Shown here piece by piece: positions 52,619-62,900 of a DNA stretch of 64,000 nucleotides. The notes under the pieces are model-generated. The model saw nothing but the letters and a program-made list of their open reading frames with translations, made no database searches and was not told the origin of the DNA. The position numbers and the translations under genes were made by a program. Every line of letters begins with the position of its first letter. Within the stretch, counting starts at the first letter, position 1. The stretch lies in NCBI RefSeq assembly GCF_004331645.1, contig NZ_SJSK01000003.1, positions 62,301 through 126,300 of the forward strand, written 5' to 3'. This DNA comes from Pedobacter frigiditerrae (GTDB taxonomy: Bacteria; Bacteroidota; Bacteroidia; Sphingobacteriales; Sphingobacteriaceae).

Positions 52619-53994
52619 AATACATCCAAATTTTTTAAAATCCCTAAATTAGTATGTTTTGCAAGCATTCCGTATTCATCAAAAATCTGATGAGCTATTA
52701 GCCATTTTTCGAATTCTGGGGCTGGTTTTAATCCCAAAACTTTGCGTAGATATAAAGCATCATGAAATGAAGTAGACTGGTAATTGAGCATGATATCATC
52801 AGAACCCGGTACACCCATAACAAAATTACACCCGGCAACCCCCAGCAAGGTTAGCAAATTATCCATGTCATCTTGGTCTGCTTCTGCGTGATTGGTATAA
52901 CAAACATCCATACCCATTGGAAGCCCTAAAAGTTTGCCGCAAAAATGATCTTCTAGTGCTGCCCTGGTAATTTGTTTACCATCATAAAGGTATTCTGGAC
53001 CAATAAAGCCTACCACAGAATTAACCAACATCGGATTAAACTTTCGGGCCACGCTATAGGCTCTAGCTTCGCAGGTTTGCTGATCAACCCCATGATGTGC
53101 GTTGGCAGATAAAGCACTGCCTTGTCCAGTTTCGAAGTACATCACATTGTTTCCAATGGTACCTCGCTTTAACGATAGGGTAGCCTCATGCGCCTCTGTT
53201 AGCAGGGCGAGAGAAATACCGAAACCATGATTAGCTTTTTCAGTTCCAGCAATAGACTGGAAGCAGAGATCAATGGGAGCTTGTTTGCGAATTAAGTTAA
53301 GGGTAGTGCTAACATGGCTTAGTACACATGATTGTATTGGGATGTCGAATTGGGTACGGAGCCGGTCAATGAGTGCCAATAACTTTAGCACGGCCAATGG
53401 ATTGTCTGATGCGGGGTTAATGCCAATTACGGCATCCCCATTCCCATACATTAATCCATCAATAATACTGGCTAGAATACCTTTCGGATCATCTGTTGGA
53501 TGATTTGGTTGTAGCCGGGTTGCAAAATGTCCTTTTAGCCCAATGGTATTGCGAAATTTGGTAACTACTTCAATTTTTCTAGCAACAGCAATTAAATCTT
53601 GGTTACGCATAATTTTGGATACGGCTGCAGCCATTTCTGGAGTAATTGCAGCAGCAATATGATGAAGTTTTGCTGTGTCTGTTTCATCGCTCAATAACCA
53701 TTCTCTAAATTGCCCAACTGTAAAATGGTCGATTGTAATGAAATTGGCCATATCATGATCATCTATGATTAGCCGTGTAATTTCATCAGTTTCGTATGGA
53801 ATAATAGTTTCTGATAAGAAGTTTTTTAGCGGAACATCAGCCAAAGCTAGCTGAGCCGCCACTCTTTCTTTATAGGTTCTGGCACTTATATTTGCTAAGG
53901 CATCGCCCGTGCGAAATGGAGAAGCTTTGGCCAATAAAGCTTTTAAATCATTAAACTGATATCTTTGATGATCAATGGTAAAATGGTATGACAT
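52606..53994 (-). CDS. eutB: Ethanolamine ammonia-lyase large subunit
   Basis: 462 residues, usual length. B12-dependent conversion of ethanolamine to acetaldehyde and ammonia. Marks are the TIM-barrel stretches MANFITIDHFTVGQF, RLQPNHPTDDPKGILASIIDG, GDAVIGINPASDNP, and YFETGQGSALSANAHHGVDQQT. No reactivase (eutA), shell or EutE/G genes are nearby, so the acetaldehyde is dealt with elsewhere. Confidence 0.95.
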   Translation of the reverse strand: MSYHFTIDHQRYQFNDLKALLAKASPFRTGDALANISARTYKERVAAQLALADVPLKNFLSETIIPYETDEITRLIIDDHDMANFITIDHFTVGQFREWLLSDETDTAKLHHIAAAITPEMAAAVSKIMRNQDLIAVARKIEVVTKFRNTIGLKGHFATRLQPNHPTDDPKGILASIIDGLMYGNGDAVIGINPASDNPLAVLKLLALIDRLRTQFDIPIQSCVLSHVSTTLNLIRKQAPIDLCFQSIAGTEKANHGFGISLALLTEAHEATLSLKRGTIGNNVMYFETGQGSALSANAHHGVDQQTCEARAYSVARKFNPMLVNSVVGFIGPEYLYDGKQITRAALEDHFCGKLLGLPMGMDVCYTNHAEADQDDMDNLLTLLGVAGCNFVMGVPGSDDIMLNYQSTSFHDALYLRKVLGLKPAPEFEKWLIAHQIFDEYGMLAKHTNLGILKNLDVLWKS

Positions 53995-53996
53995 GT

Positions 53997-55316
53997 TTAA
54001 TCCGTATTGATCAAAATGGGAACTTTATGTTTGCCTAAAAATATGAAAATAAGCAGAACAATAAACAAGGCAACAAAAAACATCAAACTAATTTTAAAAT
54101 TGTAATACACGATTGCAATGAGACAAATTATGGCAATAAAGAGGGCGATAGCTGGAAATATAGGGTAAAAAGGTGCAACAAATGGTCGCTCTAGCCCAGG
54201 CTCTTTTTTGCGCAAAATGAATAGGCTTATCATGCTCATGATGTACATTACGATAGCTCCCAAAACAGATAAAATGATGATCTGGCTAGTTGTACCTGAA
54301 AATAAAGCTAGAAAAGAAATTAATCCACCAGCTACCAGTGCCCAATGCGGTGTTTTAAATCGGGTATTGATTTTTGCTAGAGGAGAAGGCAAATAACCAC
54401 TTCTTGCCATTGCATATACCTGACGCGACGATGCTAAAATAGTACCATGGAAAGAAGCTATTAACCCAAATAGGCCAATGCTAGCAAAAATTTTGGTTAA
54501 TACATTTGATTTGCCCAAAACAATGGCTATGGCTTCGGGCAATGGATAATCTATGCTGCTTAACTGATGCCAATTGGTAATGCCACCTGTAAGGATCATG
54601 ATCCCAAAAGCTAAAAATATTAAGGTAGCTAAACTAGAGATATATCCTCTCGGTATATTTTTTTTTGGATCTTTTACCTCTTCGGCTACCATTGCTACGC
54701 CTTCAATTGCCAAATAAAACCAAACTGCAAAGGGGAGGGCAGCGAAAATACCACTCCAGCCAAAAGGCATTGGATCGGCCGTAAAATTTGCCAGCTTGAA
54801 ACTTGGAGCAACAACACCCATAAAAAGCAATAATTCTGCTACGGCAAGTACGGTAATAAATACCGAGAAAATTGCCGATTCTTTTACACCAGAAATATTA
54901 AGTAAAATAAACGTAATATTGAAGACAATCGCAGCTGGAATGACCTGTACTCCTGGATATAAAAAATGGAGATAACTACCCAATGCAAAGGCAATGGCAG
55001 GTGTAGCAAAAAGAAAATCAATGAGTGTGGCATAACCTGCAATTAGCCCGCCAAACGGACCAAGCGCCCTATATGCATAAGCAAAGGCTCCTCCAGAATG
55101 AGGAATAGCAGCTGTTAACTCGGTATAACTAAAAATGAAAGTAACATACATAATGGTAATGATTACTGTAGCAATCAAAAAACCAATCGTACCCGATACT
55201 GCCCATCCAAAATTCCACCCAAAATATTCTCCAGAAATCACTAATCCTACTGCTATTGCCCATAAATGAATCGGCTTTAGTACTTTTTTTAGCTGAGCAG
55301 TTGAGTTTTTTTTCAA
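53997..55316 (-). CDS. Ethanolamine permease (APC superfamily)
   Basis: 439 residues and about 12 membrane helices. The APC pattern is plain: LWAIAVGLVISGEYFGWNFGW, then FAYAYRALGPFGGLIAGYATLIDF, WFYLAIEGVAMVAEEVKDPKKNIPRGY and SSRQVYAMARSGYLP. The gene is 2 bp from eutB and leads the operon, so ethanolamine import is the probable role. Its closest named type is the Eat-type permease. Confidence 0.87.
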   Translation of the reverse strand: MKKNSTAQLKKVLKPIHLWAIAVGLVISGEYFGWNFGWAVSGTIGFLIATVIITIMYVTFIFSYTELTAAIPHSGGAFAYAYRALGPFGGLIAGYATLIDFLFATPAIAFALGSYLHFLYPGVQVIPAAIVFNITFILLNISGVKESAIFSVFITVLAVAELLLFMGVVAPSFKLANFTADPMPFGWSGIFAALPFAVWFYLAIEGVAMVAEEVKDPKKNIPRGYISSLATLIFLAFGIMILTGGITNWHQLSSIDYPLPEAIAIVLGKSNVLTKIFASIGLFGLIASFHGTILASSRQVYAMARSGYLPSPLAKINTRFKTPHWALVAGGLISFLALFSGTTSQIIILSVLGAIVMYIMSMISLFILRKKEPGLERPFVAPFYPIFPAIALFIAIICLIAIVYYNFKISLMFFVALFIVLLIFIFLGKHKVPILINTD

Positions 55317-55881
55317 TTGTTCCTTTATTTGCCTTTAAGTTAGGGATTTAATTCCAAAAATGGTTGAACGCTGCATCATAATTAATAAAAAGAAGCTACA
55401 TCATCAGCCTCAGTATTTAATCTGACAATTATTTATGGTTGTAGAGATAATTCGTTGCCATATTTAGTTGATTATTGCCGATAAAAGTCATTTGGTATAG
55501 GTATTTAATGATTTAACCAGTGAACGGTAAATCTGTTTGGTTAGAAAATGATACTACTGGGTACTTAAGGAACAGCTCTATTAAGTTGTTTCCCTTTTTT
55601 TATGATAATAAATAGCTGTTAGCCAATTTGTTGCGGTTTGGCTGATTTTCCTTCGGTTTCTACACAAATTAGGTCTTAGACTATTTTTAAATATAATCTA
55701 GATTGTGGGTTCGGGATATTGTCTATTAGGTTTTTCCCTTGTTCGAGTTTTCCTTAAGGTTCTGTTCTGTTTTTTGATGTCAAAAGGATAGTTTCTTTTT
55801 GTACTTGAAATTTTTTCATTACGCTGTCGAATTTTTTTAGGGGAATAAATTAAAGGTGACATTTTTCTGTTAAGGTAAAAC
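55317..55881. other. Intergenic region, no gene seen
   Basis: 565 bp, AT-rich, between the divergent eut permease and the kinase operon. No coding pattern found on either strand. It should hold the eut promoter, but I cannot place it. Confidence 0.5.
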
Positions 55882-56115
55882 TTAACCGTTAGATAGACTG
55901 CTCATCAGACGAAGCTTATCCGATGAGTAGAGCGGCTTATCAATGCACATACTACATTTTCTATCAGAAAAGTAGGTAGGGAATCCCTCTAAGTTTTTAA
56001 TTGTATGGCAGAGCTGCTTATTTTGTTGATATTTTTCTTTAGTTTTCATCCATATTTGGCAACAAAACACCAAAATAATTGTTAAGATAATAATGAGTAA
56101 GGTATTCACAATCAC
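55882..56115 (-). CDS. Possible small membrane protein with CxxC
   Basis: 77 codons: an N-terminal hydrophobic helix (VNTLLIIILTIILVFCCQIW), a basic segment, then RKCSMCIDKP. It overlaps the divergent kinase start by 23 bp. The composition could be real, but there is no other support. If the kinase start is right, one of the two starts may be wrong. Confidence 0.3.
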   Translation of the reverse strand: MIVNTLLIIILTIILVFCCQIWMKTKEKYQQNKQLCHTIKNLEGFPTYFSDRKCSMCIDKPLYSSDKLRLMSSLSNG

Positions 56116-57433
56116 AGAGGGGCTAGAAAACCTAGGCGCACTGCGAACCGGTGGTCAGGGTTCGGTATATAAGGGTAGGCGCATTGGCGAAATCTATTCA
56201 GCCGTAAAGTTAATCCCCACGCCAATACATACCGAAAATCAGGACGATAAAAATTACCGTAACTTTCAAAATGAGGTAGGTAAGTTATCAAAAGTTAACG
56301 AAAATCCGAGCCCAAATGTGGTTAAGATGCTCAGTTTTGGTATAACAGAGAGTGGCTCCTTTCCGTTTATAGAGATGGAATATATTGATGGACCTGACCT
56401 TTGCGAACTGCTCCAGCCACCCCATGACAAGATATTTGCCCTAAAGGAACTGATTAAGGTAGCAGAGCATCTGGCATCTGCCCTTGCACATTGCCACAGG
56501 GTTGGTGTTAAGCATGGCGACATTAAGAGCAATAATGTAAAATACAATGTTCATACCGGCAATTACGTGCTGCTTGATTTTGGGTTGGCGATCATGAGCG
56601 ATGAGCAGCGTCGCAGCAGCATTCGGCATGCTGGTGCGGTTGAGTTCATGGCACCAGAACAGAATGATGGTAGAATGCTTCCGCAAAGCGATGTTTATAG
56701 CTATGGTATAATTTTATACGAACTATTGGGCGGACAAGTACCATTCCCATTAGCTGGTAACAGCGATACTGGTCGCAATACGGTAATGATTGCACATATG
56801 GAAAGTGAACTGCCAGATGTTATCGAACTGCGTAAAGCGAACTTGCCCGAAAGTTGGAGCGAGGACCAGAAGGCAAGGGAAATGCAAATTCCTGGCTGGC
56901 TCTTAGAACTGGTAGATAAATGTTTGCAGAAAGATCCAGCAAATCGTTTTGATGATGGGATCTCACTGCTAGAAGCATTGGTTTCGGGGAGCTTATCAGT
57001 CATTGCTAAACCTGCATACAGTCTCGTAACGGATAAGGCTGCTGAAGAAAACAACGCACTCCGCCAGCAAATAAACGAGTTGAAAAATGGGATAAATGAA
57101 AAGAAACCTGGAATATTGCTTTCGCCCATTGTATTTGCCTTCTTAATAATTGCCATTGTTGGATTGATGGGCCTGGTTGGCTATTCGGAGTATAAAAAAA
57201 GGGAACCTTCTCAGGTTGTGATAAATCCAGTTGATTCGCTAGTGCCTGAAGCCGATACCAGTGAATATGATGCTGAGAAGATGAAACGACAACGTGAAAT
57301 GATTCGCAGGGCTGCAGTTAAGCAGGCATTAGACAGTGCAATTAGGGAGGAAATGAGAAACAGCCAAAAAGAAACCACAGATTCTACCGAAGAGCCAACA
57401 CCCGATACAACCGCCACCCCACAGGGATTTTAG
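56093..57433 (+). CDS. Transmembrane Ser/Thr protein kinase (Hanks type)
   Basis: 446 residues. Kinase domain (about 12-300): glycine loop RTGGQGSVYKG, ATP Lys39 in AVKL, catalytic loop HGDIKSNN (His141-Gly142-Asp143), Asp162 in DFG, and APE in FMAPEQ. The loop has Gly where RD kinases have Arg, so it is of the non-RD kind. Then a short coiled coil (about 312-335), one membrane helix (about 340-363) and a charged C-terminal tail of about 80 residues, probably outside. First gene of the SEDS/PBP operon; cell-wall control is inferred from this. Confidence 0.9.
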   Translation: MSKVFTITEGLENLGALRTGGQGSVYKGRRIGEIYSAVKLIPTPIHTENQDDKNYRNFQNEVGKLSKVNENPSPNVVKMLSFGITESGSFPFIEMEYIDGPDLCELLQPPHDKIFALKELIKVAEHLASALAHCHRVGVKHGDIKSNNVKYNVHTGNYVLLDFGLAIMSDEQRRSSIRHAGAVEFMAPEQNDGRMLPQSDVYSYGIILYELLGGQVPFPLAGNSDTGRNTVMIAHMESELPDVIELRKANLPESWSEDQKAREMQIPGWLLELVDKCLQKDPANRFDDGISLLEALVSGSLSVIAKPAYSLVTDKAAEENNALRQQINELKNGINEKKPGILLSPIVFAFLIIAIVGLMGLVGYSEYKKREPSQVVINPVDSLVPEADTSEYDAEKMKRQREMIRRAAVKQALDSAIREEMRNSQKETTDSTEEPTPDTTATPQGF

Positions 57434-57478
57434 TTACACCGATAAAAAAAAGCCTTGATTGGCACAGTTAAGTTAAAT

Positions 57479-58429
57479 ATGGAAACAAAGTCTAATTTCT
57501 GGCAGCGTATTGGCATTCAGGATTGGTTTTTAACCGATGAAACCAATGGGATCAATGGTAAAACGCCTCAGTTAACGCCTGAAGCGGTATATACCTACAT
57601 TATCGAAAAATTCAAGGAATCCATCAGGGAACTCTCGTTTGCCGATCGTGTTGTCTTCTATCACGAATTTATCATCAGCTTTAACGAGGAGGATTACCGT
57701 GAGTTTATAGAAAATAAACAGGGTATTTTCGGTCTCATCGTTCAAGAAACGGTTAAAAAATTCTACGAAATCTTAAAAGAATATCGCATTGCCGGGAAAA
57801 CGGTAGAGCCCTCAGGGTCAAAATGGGTTTTTAGGTTGGTGTCGCACCCCGATTACGTGAGGGGTGATAAAGGTTTTATCGGGAAACTGTTGCCAGGTAA
57901 CAATCAGAAAACGGAAAACCTTCGGGTAACCTTCATTCCACGTCAAACTGGTATTGCACAAACCTTCGATGTAAACAATGACATTTTAAAGGGTTTCACT
58001 TATTACAGTGATGGTTACATGGAAATCCCATATCAGGCGCAGCTCGAATACGTAGAAGGTAATGCCGCTCAGAGCAACCAAGCAGTGATTGCTCGCTTGG
58101 AAACCATCGTCCCCGACAAACAGTTTGCAGGTAAAAAGATAGAATTTTTAATCAAATCTGAGGATACCATTGTATCGGGCAGCGATGAGGTACGCGATGA
58201 CCCTAACCTATTTAAAATTCCTTCTGATTGGGCAAATTCACCTCACTTGCACATTAGATATAATAAAGCAGACGGTAATTTCTATTTGGCTTCTTTCGGT
58301 GAGCTCACCACCTTGAATGAAGTGTTGGTGCAACGAAGCGAGATCAATTCACCACAGTGGATTGCTTTGCCTTTGAATTCTAGATTGCTTCTTAACGGAA
58401 TTATTGGCTTAAATTTATTTAAATCTTGA
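57479..58429 (+). CDS. FHA-like phosphopeptide-binding protein (putative)
   Basis: 316 residues from the ATG at 57479 (an in-frame ATG at 57455 adds 8). The N-terminal half is helical (SIRELSFADRVVFYHEFI, FGLIVQETVKKFYEIL), with no named domain. The C-terminal end looks like an FHA fold: KIEFLIKSEDTIVSG, SPHLHIRYNKADGNFYLASFG, TLNEVLVQ and LNSRLLLNGIIGL. FHA domains bind phosphothreonine, so it could read the kinase's output, like FhaA in actinobacteria. Function inferred. Confidence 0.6.
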   Translation: METKSNFWQRIGIQDWFLTDETNGINGKTPQLTPEAVYTYIIEKFKESIRELSFADRVVFYHEFIISFNEEDYREFIENKQGIFGLIVQETVKKFYEILKEYRIAGKTVEPSGSKWVFRLVSHPDYVRGDKGFIGKLLPGNNQKTENLRVTFIPRQTGIAQTFDVNNDILKGFTYYSDGYMEIPYQAQLEYVEGNAAQSNQAVIARLETIVPDKQFAGKKIEFLIKSEDTIVSGSDEVRDDPNLFKIPSDWANSPHLHIRYNKADGNFYLASFGELTTLNEVLVQRSEINSPQWIALPLNSRLLLNGIIGLNLFKS

Positions 58430-58430
58430 C

Positions 58431-58529
58431 ATGTCGCAATTGTTATCCATCATCCTGTTATTGGTTGTATTTTCTTTATTGATACTACATTTTAAAGACA
58501 TTAAAAACTCTCGAAATAAAAATGGCTAA
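58431..58529 (+). CDS. Tiny single-helix membrane peptide
   Basis: 32 residues: MSQLLSIILLLVVFSLLILH, then a basic tail. It starts 1 bp after the FHA-like stop and its end overlaps the PP2C start (58522) by 8 bp, the spacing of a coupled gene. Small membrane peptides often regulate a larger partner. Real translation is not proven. Confidence 0.5.
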   Translation: MSQLLSIILLLVVFSLLILHFKDIKNSRNKNG

Positions 58530-59958
58530 ACACTTTTTCGGACTCACAGATACTGGCAAGACTAGAGACAACAACGAAGATAGCTTTATTGTACAGCCCA
58601 TTAATGGCGAGCAATATATCTTGGCAGCAGTAATAGATGGCGTTGGCGGATATCATGGTGGCGAGGTTGCTGCTGCCATAGCGAAAGAAGAGATGATGAG
58701 GCAATTTATTGCCCGTCCAAAAGATCCAATTTCGCAAATTATTGATGCTTTTCGAGAAACAAATAGGCTCATTGTAGCAAAAAAGGAAACAGAAAAAGAG
58801 CTTTCAGAAATGGCTTGCGTGGCTACCCTAGTGCTTGCAGACATTGAAAACAATCAATTTTATTATGGCCATGTTGGCGATACACGATTATATCTATTAA
58901 GAGACGGATCGCTTGTTAAAATCTCAAAAGACCATTCTTTTGTAGGTTTCCTTGAAGATTCTGGAAGACTGGATGAGGTTGCTGCCATGCAACATCCAAA
59001 ACGCAATGAACTAAACAAAGCTATTGGTTTTAGTGATCAAATTACAAATGTCGAGAGTTATATAGAAACAGGTCAATCACCATTTTTGCCAGGCGATACC
59101 CTGTTGCTTTGCAGTGATGGCCTTACCGATATGGTCAATAAGCAAGATATCACAAGTTTGCTCATGCAAGGTGATAGACTTGCTAAAAAAGCGGATAACC
59201 TCATTGCGCTTGCCAATGAAAACGGTGGACGTGACAATATCACCGTTGTACTGTTACAAAACAACAAGGCCAAGCAAAACGTCGAGCCAACCCGACCAGG
59301 TCTGGCACAACAAGTTCCTCTATCTACCACTGCTACAATGAGGGAAGAACCAGTAACTGATGTTCAGCCTGAAACCAATAGCCGAAGTAAGAAACATCCT
59401 GGTTTTATTGCCTTGATCATTTTATGCATTGTGTTGCTTGGAACCACCTTGCTGCTATTTTTAAAATCACAACAAACAGTAGATCATGGATCAATGAGGG
59501 CTGCGCCTGCCAAAATTTTGGTGCGTAATAACCAAGAGAAATTGTTGCAAGATGCAATTGACCATGCACCAGGGGATACATTGGTTCTGTCTGACAGCAT
59601 TTTCAAAAGTCCGATACTCCTTAGTGATACGCTGCGAATTAGAAAAGATACCCTACATATTTTTGCCCATGGTATTGTCTTGCAGGCAGACAGTGGTTAC
59701 AAGGGTGCGGCAATAATTTTAAAATCCCAGTCTAAATTAATAAGCTTGGATAGCATGCAATTCAAAGGATTTAACCTCGCCATTGCAGCTTCTAACCAAG
59801 CCTTGTTCCTTAAGAATGTCAGGTTTATCAATTGTGTTCTTCCTGTAAATAATAGTTATGTTTTTCCAAACCAACAGCTTATAAATATGTTGTTTCCCAG
59901 TGTAAATCAGTCAAAAAACATTACTAAAGCCACAGATTCAAAAAATGGAGCAAATTAA
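58522..59958 (+). CDS. PP2C-family protein phosphatase with extracytoplasmic beta-helix domain
   Basis: 478 residues. PP2C domain (about 1-245): GKTRDNNEDSF, IDGVGGYHGGEVAA, GHVGDTRLYL, LCSDGLTDMV and GGRDNITVV, all metal-binding Asp present. Then a linker, one membrane helix (about 293-313) and an extracytoplasmic part (about 330-470) with repeated short strands (LVLSDSIFKSPILLSDTLRI..., LISLDSMQFKGFNLAI), like a parallel beta-helix. It would reverse the kinase upstream. It overlaps the SEDS/PBP gene by 14 bp. Confidence 0.88.
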   Translation: MAKHFFGLTDTGKTRDNNEDSFIVQPINGEQYILAAVIDGVGGYHGGEVAAAIAKEEMMRQFIARPKDPISQIIDAFRETNRLIVAKKETEKELSEMACVATLVLADIENNQFYYGHVGDTRLYLLRDGSLVKISKDHSFVGFLEDSGRLDEVAAMQHPKRNELNKAIGFSDQITNVESYIETGQSPFLPGDTLLLCSDGLTDMVNKQDITSLLMQGDRLAKKADNLIALANENGGRDNITVVLLQNNKAKQNVEPTRPGLAQQVPLSTTATMREEPVTDVQPETNSRSKKHPGFIALIILCIVLLGTTLLLFLKSQQTVDHGSMRAAPAKILVRNNQEKLLQDAIDHAPGDTLVLSDSIFKSPILLSDTLRIRKDTLHIFAHGIVLQADSGYKGAAIILKSQSKLISLDSMQFKGFNLAIAASNQALFLKNVRFINCVLPVNNSYVFPNQQLINMLFPSVNQSKNITKATDSKNGAN

Positions 59959-62900
59959 GTCGGTTGGCAAAACAGGAAGAAATCGCGAACGTATATTTAT
60001 ACTGGTTATCGGAGTGGTTTTTACGCTATTTTTCTATCAATTGTACCATGTTATTCAGCCTAGATTTGAAGAAGTAGCACCCCGTTTAAAGGCGGGTACG
60101 ATGGTAAACCTAAACGCTGGAAAGCCTGCCCAAAGCTTACGAAGCTTGCTGAAAAATGGTTATTACTTTGAAGATCATAGAGATATCGATCTGATTGAAA
60201 AAACTGTTGCCAATGCTACCCAAACTACAGAAAAACTTGACAATATTGGCGAGGTAAATAAGCGGAAATATTTTCTTTTAGCAGATGAAGCGTTTGATAA
60301 AGGAGGGAAATCATTTAAGGCTAGGGTAATGGCCTCAAGGGCATTACTTGGGTATACAGGTGATGATTCCTTAAGGTTTAATCAGGAGCTTAAAAATCCT
60401 AAGCCATACTCCTCAAGCGTAGATGTGGCATTGGGTGCTCATGATATTACGGGCAAGGTTTTTGAAAATGAGCAGCCAGTGCCTGGAGTGCTTGTCCGTC
60501 TTGAAATGATTTTACCACAAGACAGCATTTTCAATAATGAAACTACTGAAAACATTAAAAATATAGTAGAAAATGCTGTAGGCTTTACAAAGGTTTTTAC
60601 CTTGGATAGTGGCAAGCGAAAATTACAGCAACTTACGGCTTATGCAAGGACTAATGCTACAGGCGAATTCATGTTTACCCATTTACCTAATAAAGCATTT
60701 AAAGTGTTGCCCCTAAAGCCAGGGTTTCAATTCGGAGTTGTTAAAGGTGTGCAAAGTCTTACTAGTAATAAGGCGTTTACTTTCGAGCAACGCCCTCATA
60801 CCATCAAGCTATTTTCTACAAAGGATTTTAGCATCCTTAAAAAAGAAAAGTCACTTATTATTAGAACCCCTGAAGAATTTAATAAATGGTTTTTTATTAT
60901 CTGCGGAAGTTTTATAGGCGGTTTTTTAATGGTGCATCTTGTTCTTTCTTGGAGATTTAGTACCGCAGATCAAGTTATGCTACCAATGGTGATGTTGCTT
61001 ACCGGGATTTCGTTTTTAACCCTGTTAAGCTTGCAGGATCCGCTGCGAGATCGATTTTTAGCAAAAGATTCGCTCATTTATCTTTTTATGGGTTTGGGCG
61101 GAATGTTATTGATGTTGTGTTTTAACTGGCGACGATTTCATAACGATACCTTAATTTATCGCCTTATTATTTTTAAGCAAATACGTTCAGCAGCAAATGG
61201 ATGGCCATGGGCAATGGTTGCTATTGGGCTCTTAGCACTTACTATAGTATTTGGAACAGGTCCAGAGGGTAGTGGGGTGAAGGTGAACTTGTTTGGTTTT
61301 CAACCCAGTGAAGTGGTTAAGTATTTGGTTATTTTCTTCCTAGCGGGATTTTTTGCCGTAAACGAAAAACTAATTAGTGAGTATGCAAGCTGGAACAAGA
61401 GGTGGTCGTTTTTCTCCTTGGCATTATTTGCCATATTGATTACCCTTATGCTCTTTTTAGTATTGGGAGACTTGGGGCCAGCCATGGTAGTTTGTTTCAC
61501 ATTTATTATCTTATTCTCATTTTCTCGTGGCGATTTCATGTTCATGGCAGGTGGCGTGGTACTATATGTAATGGCCTCTTGGGTATTTGATAATATTTGG
61601 ATCGCTACCGGGATAACTGTGGTGCTTGTAGGAGCAATCATGTTTTTTCAACGCAAGCAAATTAGTGAATCTACGGTGATTGTATTGGTCATCATGTCGG
61701 CGTTTTTAACCATTGATCAAATTCCATATTTAGATCGCATTATACCCGGCCCAGTACAGCGACTAGGCGATAGGAAGGCAATTTGGCAAAATGCTTGGAA
61801 CAATGAAGTTTATGGTGGAGACCAAGTGGCCAATGGTTTATGGGCAATGGCTACTGGTGGTACCACTGGGCAAGGTGTGGGCGAAGGTTTCGCCAAAACC
61901 ATTCCCGAGGCCCATACAGATATGATTTTACCAGCAATTGGTGAAGAATTTGGATTAACTGGTATGCTTTGCATCTTTTTGTTATTTCTATTGTACCTGC
62001 ATCGATCAATAATTATTGGTAGACGAACCGGTTCACCCTTCTTGTTTTACTTGAGTGCGGGAATTGGTGTATCTACATTTGTACAGTTTTTGCTCATAGC
62101 GGGTGGTTCTACGGGTGCATTACCCTTATCCGGTGTATCGTTACCCTTTCAAAGCTATGGTGGCTCATCGCTTGTGCTCAATTTTTTGGCAGCAGGTTTT
62201 TTGATTTCGGTATCAACCTTGCGTGGTACTAAAGTACAGATGGAATACATTGCTAAACAACAGGACAAGAATTTAGTGCCTGCACTAATGGCGGCATGTT
62301 TAGGCATTATATTATTAGGCATTAATGTAGCTGGATATGTGCTAAACAACCAGAAATGGGTGGTACAGCCTACTCTTGTTGCAGATCGGAGTGGGGCCAG
62401 GATGTTTAGTTACAACCCACGTATTGCCATATTAATGAAACGATTAAAGGCAGGAAACTTGCATGACCGCAAAGGAATTTTGTTGGCAACAAGCAATGCG
62501 GATAGCGTAAAAGCACAACGCTTCAAGTTAATGGGGGCTGGTATAGCTCACTATAACCTCGATTCTGCCGTACACCAACGTTTAGAACGTTATTACCCAT
62601 TTGAGGAACAATTGTTTTTTTGGACAGGCGATGCAAACTCTGGCGTTTTTAATGGCAGTATAAATGGTTATTTTGCAGATTATGAACATGCCGCAGAACT
62701 TCGTGGCTTTAAGTTGCCTTCAAAAAGCTTCCCTGTGCTTGCCAATAATTATAGCGAAAACCGATTCTTAGTTCGTGGGGTTAAAGAAATGACAGTTGTA
62801 AAAAAGGACTATGGAGCACTTGCACCTTTGTTATTGGCTGGTATTGGCAGTAAGGAAGTGGAGGATTTCAAAAACCGCAATCGCGATGTACAGCTAACGA

